Source of the DNA: Tupaia tana
Taxonomy: Eukaryota; Chordata; Mammalia; Scandentia; Tupaiidae
Direction of reading: 5' to 3'
Assembly: GCA_026018925.1 (NCBI GenBank)
Contig: JAKSZU010000006.1
Coordinates: 128,727,592-128,791,591, forward strand
Length of the DNA: 64,000 nt
Below the pieces are notes generated by a model. It saw nothing but the letters and a program-made list of their open reading frames with translations, did no database searches and was not told the DNA's origin. Positions 57,795 through 64,000 of this stretch are shown here, piece after piece. The position numbers were made by a program, and so were the translations under genes. Positions within the stretch are counted from its first letter, which is position 1. Each line of letters starts with the position of its first letter.

Positions 57795-58694
57795 GGTTTT
57801 AAATATTTTTGAGAAAATATTTACATGTCAACTACTCAAATAGTTGAAAAGCAAATGCCTAGCACACTAGTCACACATAAACCTTCTCAATTCAGCCCTG
57901 CCCAAGTATTCTATGATATACCATCTGCTAGCAAAGATCAGTCTCTTTTGCTTCCTTCAAAGTCTTTCTCAGAATAATCCTCTGGTGTTGTTGCTCTTTT
58001 GCAATCTCTACTGATTACAATGCGGGGCTGGAAAAGTCCAGGTTATTTTATGTTATAAATTCTTTCATATATCATCTCTAATCCTCTCTGTCAGGGAGAA
58101 CTATTTATGATACAAGGCTATCTATCTTCTGTTAGCTTACTTGAGATCCACCTTAGTTCCATAGTTTTCTGATTAATCTTCAGATATGACATTCCAGTCA
58201 AGGCCCATTCCAATTATGAGTATTTCCAATTTCTGAATCAATGTAACACACATTATTGAACTTAAGTGAATAAAACTTCTACCACAAAATAAGAATATTC
58301 CAGAATATTTTCCAATTCCAGAGGGGTCAGGCAGGAAGAAAATTTTATGTTTCCATTTAAAGAAACAAACAAGAAAAATATTTTAACATATTGCTGAACT
58401 TATCAACAACTCAAAAGAAAGTAAACTGTTTAAATTGGGGAAAAAAAGCATATTAAAAAGAAACATAGTAATGTTTTACTCAAAAGTCATAAAATTCTGT
58501 TTCGCCAGTTCAGTCTTATGTTCAGACTGACTCTCTTCTGTTGAATTTGCAGTGTTGCTGTGTTACTGCAATCTTTCCATTAAAATCCTGAAAGTTAACA
58601 TTCTACATTGTTATTGATATTTCTTGTCCCTAGCATTAAATTGGTCATTTTCTTGGTTACCTTTTGTCCTCTTATTTCTGTGTGTATCTTAGTT

Positions 58695-59711
58695 TTACTG
58701 GTTGAGCACTTCTTTCAGATCTTCTTGAAGAGTGGGTCTACTACTAGCAAATTCTTTCAGGTCTTGTTTATCTGAGAATGTTTTTATTCTTTCTTTCCAT
58801 GTGAAAGATAATCTTGCTGGGTATAGTATTCTTGGTTTAAACTGGTTTTCACTTAACACTTTGAATATATTTTTCCATTCTTTCCTTGCTTGCACTGTTT
58901 TTGGTGAGAGGTCTGAGGTTAGCCTGATATGATAACCTTTATAAATAATCTGACATTTCTCTCTTGCCAATTTTAGTATCTTGTCTTTGTCTGTGGATTT
59001 GACCAGTCTGGCTATCTTGTGCCTTAGAGGAGACCTTCTTGGGATGATTCTATTAGGGATCCTTTGTATTTCTTGCGTCTGGATATTTGAATGCCTCTTT
59101 AGATTTGGAAAGTTTTCTTCCAAGATTTCATGGAATAGATTATCAATGCCTTTATTAGTTTCCTCACATTCTGGTATACCAATTATCCGAATGTTTGGGT
59201 GCTTAATGCTGTCTAGTATTTCTTGTATAGTATTCTCATTTTTTTGGGTTATTTTCTCAGTTTTTCTGGTTGTTCTTTCTAGTTTAGAGATTTTGCTTTC
59301 AACATCCAAGATTCTATTTTCTGCATGGACTAATTTGCTTTTAATACTTTCCAGGGATGTTTTGATTTCCTGAAGAGCAGCCTTCATCTCTAATAGCTCA
59401 ATTTGATTCTTTTTTATGGTATGTATTTCCTCTTTCAGATCATGAAAGAACTTCAACACCTCCTGGAACTTGTCTCTTCTCCAGCATCTTTGGAGTTCAT
59501 TATCTCTCAGCTCTTGTATCTCATTTAGTTTTGTCACTATGAATATCCTGAAGTCTTTATCAGACATTTCGATGAATTGTACTGTACTGCCTGTAGATGA
59601 TGAGGCATTGTTCTTTTCCCTTAGAGAAGAGATATTTTCTTGGTTTCTCATGTTTCTGGTGCCTCTGCAGTTGTTTCTGTGGCAAAATCTCTCCTCCACA
59701 GTGCTTAGCAA
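58695..59711 (-). CDS. HAL1-like ORF1p, intact 338-codon frame
   Basis: The frame is open for 338 codons with the full L1 ORF1p layout. A Ser/Asn-rich N terminus (about 1-48) is followed by a heptad coiled coil (about 50-165; LKEEIHTIKKNQIELLEMK). The RRM (about 172-240) begins NIRIIGIPECEETNKG, and the C-terminal domain (about 240-330) has HKIARLVKSTDKDKI and YHIRLTSDLSPKTVQARKEW. Compared with copies 1 and 2 (starting MTRN), the family start codon is mutated here (CHRN). Translation would have to use an upstream ATG, as annotated, or Met21. No ORF2 follows. The expected role is RNA binding and chaperoning; whether it is expressed is unknown. Confidence 0.8.
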   Translation of the reverse strand: MLSTVEERFCHRNNCRGTRNMRNQENISSLREKNNASSSTGSTVQFIEMSDKDFRIFIVTKLNEIQELRDNELQRCWRRDKFQEVLKFFHDLKEEIHTIKKNQIELLEMKAALQEIKTSLESIKSKLVHAENRILDVESKISKLERTTRKTEKITQKNENTIQEILDSIKHPNIRIIGIPECEETNKGIDNLFHEILEENFPNLKRHSNIQTQEIQRIPNRIIPRRSPLRHKIARLVKSTDKDKILKLAREKCQIIYKGYHIRLTSDLSPKTVQARKEWKNIFKVLSENQFKPRILYPARLSFTWKERIKTFSDKQDLKEFASSRPTLQEDLKEVLNQ

Positions 59712-59925
59712 TGTGGTATCAACAGTAAGAATAGGAGTTCAGAATTATAGAAAGAAATTTTTTCATTAAAGCAGGAGGTTCAATAAGTGTTGAGGATTTC
59801 AATCACTCTAAAAGTTCTAGGAGATGGGTTTAGAGCATGGCTTCCCTGAACGCACCAGGACACACCTCAGCTTTAAAATAGCTTCTTGTCTGAATATTTT
59901 TGGGAGTCTGCTATTGTGTTCTCTT

Positions 59926-60189
59926 TTTTTTTTTTGGAGAGGTTTTTCGCTATAGGGCACGTGCGCTCGCCAGACAGACAGAGAGAGACATAGAGACAGA
60001 AAGCGAGAAATCACCCCCCAGAGGGGATGGTCACGCCGCAATCCCTTCTCCTCCATTCTCCTCTTGGGATCTTGGGCACGCATGCACACGCGCCCGGCGT
60101 GAGTTTTAAGTCACCGGGTCCCGGACGCGAACCGTGGTCGACTACGTGGGAGTCCAGCGACATAGCCATTATGCTAACTGCTGGTTCCC
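59926..60189 (-). mobile_element. Young family-A SINE at a HAL1/L1 junction
   Basis: Near-consensus CpG-rich copy with a perfect 16-bp duplication GCTATTGTGTTCTCTT at 59910-59925 and 60190-60205. The duplication includes the HAL1-like element's own TSD, so this SINE landed on the HAL1/L1 boundary. Confidence 0.95.
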
Positions 60190-60202
60190 GCTATTGTGTT
60201 CT

Positions 60203-60291
60203 CTTGATGGAGACATATTTCCTGTTCCTCCCCCTGCCCCCCCCCCCTCCCCACACACACAACTTGAGGCTTTTCTGTGACTTCTAGCCAT
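60203..60291 (-). pseudogene. L1 ORF1, N-terminal end
   Basis: The minus strand from ATG at 60289-60291 reads MARSHRKASS, then a Gly/Glu-rich insertion (from a plus-strand C tract at about 60228-60250), NMSPSREHNS. It aligns with MTRNHCRTTRNMGKQENTS of the HAL1-like copies. The remainder of ORF1 is at 54690 and below. Confidence 0.78.
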
Positions 60292-60970
60292 TGGGTAGTG
60301 TATTAACTTTTGGATACCTTTTTGGAGAATGTTTCTGCCACTGGGAACTAGTTTGCTTCCCTTTTGCTGAGGATTGCTTCTGTGCCAAAGTGTCTCTTCT
60401 GCTGTGTTTAACAATGTGGTCCCCATGGGAGGAGTTTTCTATTCAGGTTTCTGAAAGGCAGTTTCTCCTTTTTTACATGTAGTTCAGTATAGAGCGAGGA
60501 TCCCTGGGAGCCTCAAAATACTAGGATGTTTGAAAACTATGATTCTAGACCTGTATAGTCCCTCTGGGTAGGTGGAGGAAAAGGAGAAGATGACAATGTA
60601 AGAGGGAAGGAAAGAATATAAAAGAAGGAAAAAAGAAAAAGTCACACGCTATGCTACGCTTTTCTGCGTCCGATTTCATCAAGAGACTACAGGTAGAAAT
60701 GGGCTCTGCTGGAGAGCTAAGAGCTGCCCAATGGGTAAGGAAAAGTAAAGAATTAGCAAAAGAAAGAAGGGGGGAAAAAGCCTACCTTTCTGGTGGGAAG
60801 AGATGGGGGTATGAGGTTGGTGGCTGGGGCTGGAGCTGAGGCGGGAGCCAATGGACGGCCCTGCCTCAGTTTCCCTGACTTGGCAGGGGGCTGCAGATGG
60901 AAGTGGGCTCTGTTTGAGAGCTGAGAGCTGCCTTATGTGGTAAGAAGTAAAGAATTAAAGTAAAGAATTT
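60292..60970 (-). promoter_or_regulatory. L1 5' UTR with tandem units (probable promoter region)
   Basis: Two related segments start at about 60687 (ACAGGTAGAAATGGGCTCTG) and about 60891 (GCAGATGGAAGTGGGCTCTG). Both continue GAGAGCT(A/G)AGAGCTGCC and GTAAAGAATTA, a spacing of about 204 bp. The region is GC-richer than its surroundings, as expected of an L1 internal promoter. Promoter activity is inferred from position only. Confidence 0.6.
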
Positions 60971-61560
60971 TATGTTCTTAGGTAACCAGACAAAAATGTC
61001 TTTAGTTTTGCTTTCTGGCACTTATCTAATTCTTCAGTTTTCAAATATTCCAGATGTTGGTCCTATAGTCAATATCTATTCATTGTTTCAGTTCTCTGGG
61101 AGAAAATTCAGGTGGACCTAGAGAAGGGTATTTCATTAAATTATGTATTCACTGATGTTTGTCTCACTTTCTTCATGCTTTAGTTCCTTTTAAAACATAT
61201 TTTCTTCACACTCTCTGAATTAAAAGTATTGTCTTGTTACAGAAGGCAGTAACAATATTGAAGAGTGGAGACTTTTCTCTCATTTTTTTGTATAATATCT
61301 CCTTTACATAGTTTGTCTCTTTTCTCCATTGAGAATCATTTGGTTATAAACTTTACTAATATTTTAATTTGTTTAATTTTCCTGGGTCTTTATAACTGTT
61401 CAGAAACAATTTTGATATCTTGCTTACATGTCCTGTCTATATTTTTAAACATCTCCCCAGTTACTTTTCTTTTTCATTTTAATTATTCAAATTTTTTGAT
61501 AGGTTATGCTGCAGTTATTTTTATGTTTCTAGTAATTGAATTGCACTTTTCTTTCTTTTC
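60971..61560. other. Unassigned DNA
   Basis: AT-rich sequence between the L1 5' end and the next HAL1-like fragment. No coding or repeat content is recognised. Confidence 0.4.
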
Positions 61561-62200
61561 CTTTCTTTCTTTCTTTCTTTTTTATTTATTTACATTCATT
61601 CACTATACATCATTATAGCAAACAAAATGAGATTTCCCATCCAGAATACACTGTAAATTGGCTCAATCAAGCACATCAACATACGTGTTATCGTCAACAA
61701 ATAATTTTCCATTTGTTTCCTGTATATTTTGTTATTTTTGCCATCCTTGATTCCTTATTTTTCACCCTCTGCCATGTCTCACCCTCCTCCCACGCTGTCT
61801 CTAGTATCCATGGTTGCTTTCTAGCCTTTCCCCCCATTTTATTGATTTGCTAATGAACTTAATTAATCTAAATACTTCCAATAGCAAGCGCAGCTGATAT
61901 ATACATATCCACAAACACAAGTCTGATTTTAGGCATAAACCTCAGTGAGTAGAATGAACATACTATAAAGTAGCACCTAGCTGGGACTATATAGCTTACT
62001 GCAGTCATCAAATATGCATTTTTTTTTTAATTTCAAGAAAAGTAATTTTCATGTTTTTCTCCTGAAATTTTTTTTAAGTTAATTAATTTACATTCATCTC
62101 CTAATAATCATCACAGCATACAAAAAGTGGTTTCCCATCCAGAATACACTGCATAGTGGCTTAATCATGTATGTTATCATCAATAATTTTCCATTTCTAG

Positions 62201-62245
<45 letters not shown>

Positions 62246-62515
62246 TTATATATATTTACCCCTATGTCTGACCCACTGCCCTTTCCCACCCTCTTCTCAC
62301 ACTATCTCTGGTGTCTACAGTTTTCTTCCATTCCTTTTCCCCCACATTTTATTGATCCCACAATTTCTTACATAATTTAACTACTTTCAATAGCAAGTTC
62401 AGCTGATAATTTCAAGAAAAGCAGTTTTGAGTTGGTAAGGAAATTTGCTTAAATCTTAAAGCCTGGAAACAGGTTAGTATTCTGTTCAAATAGTAGGTAC
62501 ATGAACTTACCGACA
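61561..62515 (-). mobile_element. HAL1-like copy 4, 5'-truncated (3' UTR only)
   Basis: Two 3' modules (TTACATTCAT at 61590 and 62088, period about 498) plus TTTAAGATTTAAGCAAA-type UTR sequence end near 62515 without ORF1. The minus-strand tail is (AAAG)n (plus (CTTT)n, about 61555-61585). A (TA)n tract at 62199-62240 lies inside the second module. This is a classical 5' truncation; its TSD could not be resolved. Confidence 0.83.
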
Positions 62516-63691
62516 TTTCTTTTCAATCATTTATTTCCTGGTATCAGTTTTCTTGGAGTTGAGCATATGTTTAATCTTATACATGATATTCCATTTATTT
62601 GTTTTTCCTTTTTACTGGGAATATTCTCAACTCCAAGGTAGCATGAGCACAAATTCCTGAGGATTCTATAATTTGCCCAGACGGGTCAACTCTGCTTCTG
62701 AGGCATTATCACCGCAGGTCACACAGTACCTTCCACGAAGTAGTCTGGATCCATCTTACGGGGGCCCCCTGAGGTGCCAACACCAGTCAGCCTGCAACAG
62801 TTCCTCAGGCGGTATGGGCCTCTGTTCTTCAGGATCCTCCTCCAAGTTTCTGAGTTTTAATATTCTTCCCCTCCTTTCCTCTGATTTAGGAGTGGTGGTT
62901 GTCTCCTACAGTTTCTGCTTCTATATCTTATAATCCTTTCTTGTTAAATTCTGTCTGTTAAAATAACTGGATGATTTCAGTTTCCTGACTAGGCCCTGAA
63001 TGATATAATCACCACTGATACAATTGCTGATTTACTCTCCTCTTCTTCCTTCCTTAACCATAAGTCACAACACTCAGATGTAGGAAAAACTCACATCATC
63101 TAACTCTGATAGGTGACCAGCTTTGTGCCTAGAATGTCTTAGTCAGCATAAGTCTTTTCTAGAATTTTTTTCCTTGATTCTAAGATTCATACTTAAGTAT
63201 ATCAACAAAAACGAAAGCATCGTGGGACTCAATAGATTTCGTAACATTTGTTAAAGCAGTTTCTTCTCTTTTTCTGTCTTTCTGTCACCAAATTCATTAC
63301 ATTGGCTTTTACTCTATGATCCCCTTGAAATAGTTTTCTTCTGATTGCTTCCCTGCATTATTTCTTCATTCTTGTCAAGGATAATTTGTTATTCTTGAGG
63401 TGCTGCAAGAAAAAGTGTATTTCCTTCGTCTTTGCACCAATTTGTCAAGCGAGGATGACGGTAAGCACTTTACTATATGTGATTGAAGATCAATCAGCTC
63501 AGGAGGAAGCCCAGTACACTGCAGTCTGCAGGGTCCCGGAACCGTGCACGGGATATACAGATCTGCCCCCCTCCTCTGAACCATCTGTGGTCCATCATGT
63601 TTCTCTGGATACTGACCTCACAAACTGCTTCTAGATGTGTCAAGTCGATGGTTGTCCACAGTGTGCCAGTGAGAATGGTAACTAGGCTAGC
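62516..63691. other. Unassigned DNA, partly GC-richer
   Basis: Bases 62660-62870 and 63500-63620 are GC-richer but encode no recognised protein on either strand. They could be remnants of an old retroviral internal region or pseudogene; I cannot support either. Confidence 0.4.
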
Positions 63692-64000
63692 GCAGTAATT
63701 CTCAACTCTTTTTGTTATAAGAACACTTTACATTTTTTAATATTATGTATTATTAAGTTTGTTGTAGGGCACTTGTGCTTACCACAGAGGGACAGAGAGA
63801 GAAAGAGAGAGACAGAAAGAGAGAGAGACAGAGAGAAAGAGAGTGCTCCAGCAGGTTTGGGACTTGAACCACACAGTCGGCCATGTGGGAGTCCAGCACC
63901 TTAACCACCATGCCACCTGCTGGCCCCAAACACATTATGTTTCTAAAAATTATTGAGGGCCCCCAATATTTTGTGTTTATGTGGATTCTCTCTATCAGTA
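63692..64000 (+). mobile_element. Probable hAT-Charlie (MER-type) element, split by a SINE
   Basis: CAGTAATTCTCAACTCTTTTTG and AGAACACTTTACATTTTTTA on the left, and AAAAATTATTGAGGGCCCCCAA and TTTATGTGGATTCTCTCTATC on the right, follow a familiar mammalian MER-type element. The SINE at 63755-63927 separates them. The element runs off the window end. Confidence 0.6.
63755..63927 (-). mobile_element. Family-A/B SINE with GA expansion
   Basis: Short minus-strand copy. The GTAGGGCACTTGTGC end is family-A-like, but the CT-rich stretch joins directly to the B-box region (GGACTTGAACC on plus) as in family B. The head is GGGGCCAGCAGGTGGC. Confidence 0.82.

Larger units (their letters stand above)
54892..57810 (-). 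mobile_element. ARMC10-HAL1 chimeric retrotransposon (HAL1-like copy 2)
   Basis: A 16-bp duplication GGTTTTAAATATTTTT at 54892-54907 and 57795-57810 brackets one insertion of about 2,887 bp. Minus-strand order: ARMC10 mRNA fragment (57794-57208), HAL1-like leader (57207-57046), ORF1 (57045-56049), a 3' UTR of about 1.1 kb with two tandem modules, and an AAAAG-rich tail (54908-54925). No second TSD or poly(A) separates the ARMC10 and HAL1 parts. I infer that both were reverse-transcribed from one RNA. The element is young: it interrupts another HAL1-like copy and its ORF1 has only one obvious frameshift. Confidence 0.85.
54691..59913 (-). mobile_element. HAL1-like ORF1-only element, copy 3, split by the ARMC10 chimera
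   Basis: Sequence of this element occupies 57811-59913 and 54691-54891. From 5' to 3': leader (about 59712-59913), ORF1 (59711-58695), and a long 3' UTR with no ORF2. The ARMC10 chimera splits that UTR. A TTGTGTTCT direct repeat at 54682-54690 and 59914-59922 marks its insertion into L1 ORF1, and L1 sequence resumes at about 60203. Its 3' UTR differs from the modular one of copies 1, 2 and 4, so it is an older or separate subfamily. Confidence 0.82.
49560..60970 (-). mobile_element. LINE-1 hosting nested HAL1-like elements
   Basis: On the minus strand: 5' UTR (60970-60292), ORF1 start (60291-60203), a large interruption, the rest of ORF1 (54690 to about 53800), ORF2 (about 53740-49870) and a short 3' UTR. 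The interruption consists of HAL1-like copy 3 (54691-54891 plus 57811-59913), the ARMC10 chimera (54908-57794) and a SINE (59926-60189). ORF1 sequence either side of the gap joins colinearly when aligned with the other copies. The 5' UTR is distinct from that of the L1 at 34 kb. The 3' boundary is approximate. Confidence 0.85.

Noticed and set aside
1-64000. CRISPR array, prophage, operon or defence system
   Set aside because: Repeats are dispersed retroposons with tails and TSDs, not regularly spaced; the sequence is plainly mammalian nuclear DNA.

Overview
This window is AT-rich, non-coding DNA from a placental mammal. It contains no intact host gene, tRNA, rRNA, CRISPR array or bacterial-type operon. 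About half of it is recognisable transposable-element sequence. The rest is old sequence that I cannot assign. Placental origin is supported by old MIR SINEs, an ERVL-MaLR (MLT1-type) LTR, an old L1M-type 3' end and lineage-specific L1s. The dominant repeat is a tRNA-derived SINE of about 230-260 bp, starting GGGACCAGCAG and ending in a pyrimidine-rich stretch plus CCCTATAGCAAAAACCTC and poly(A). It does not resemble the primate, rodent, rabbit, carnivore, ruminant, horse, bat or xenarthran SINEs I know. It is most consistent with the CYN-type SINEs of colugos (Dermoptera), but that assignment is inference from memory and is moderate at best.

Layout. 1-20 kb: unassigned DNA dotted with SINEs (families called A-D here) and MIRs. 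20.3-21.2 kb: an ancient L1 3' end split by a SINE. 21-32 kb: unassigned DNA and SINEs, including a head-to-head nested pair at 30.2-30.7 kb. 31.9-32.35 kb: a short palindrome abutting an MLT1-type LTR. 34.2-38.3 kb: a plus-strand L1 with tandem 5' monomers, a broken ORF1 and an ORF2 cut by two young SINEs, ending abruptly inside the reverse transcriptase. 38.3-46.5 kb: MIRs, SINEs, a short duplicated segment and a long unassigned stretch. 46.5-48.85 kb: a minus-strand ORF1-only L1 derivative (HAL1-like). 49.6-60.97 kb: a minus-strand L1 containing a second HAL1-like element, which itself contains a third. 61.56-62.5 kb: the 3' end of another HAL1-like copy. 63.7-64 kb: a probable hAT-Charlie fragment.

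The main discovery is at 54,892-57,810. One target-site duplication (GGTTTTAAATATTTTT) brackets a 2.9-kb minus-strand insertion. From 5' to 3' it reads: a spliced, 5'- and 3'-truncated fragment of ARMC10 mRNA, a short HAL1-like leader, L1-type ORF1 with one frameshift, a 3' UTR of two tandem modules of about 470 bp, and an A-rich tail. ARMC10 and HAL1 therefore arrived as one retrotransposed molecule, a host-gene/half-L1 chimera. The ARMC10 part may have supplied the promoter and 5' leader.

The elements are related as parasite and hyperparasite. L1 ORF2 supplies endonuclease and reverse transcriptase, HAL1-like elements supply only ORF1, and SINEs supply no protein. Their nesting gives a relative order: L1, then HAL1-like copy 3, then both the ARMC10 chimera and a family-A SINE. 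The small ORFs scattered through the window are mostly translations of SINE bodies.
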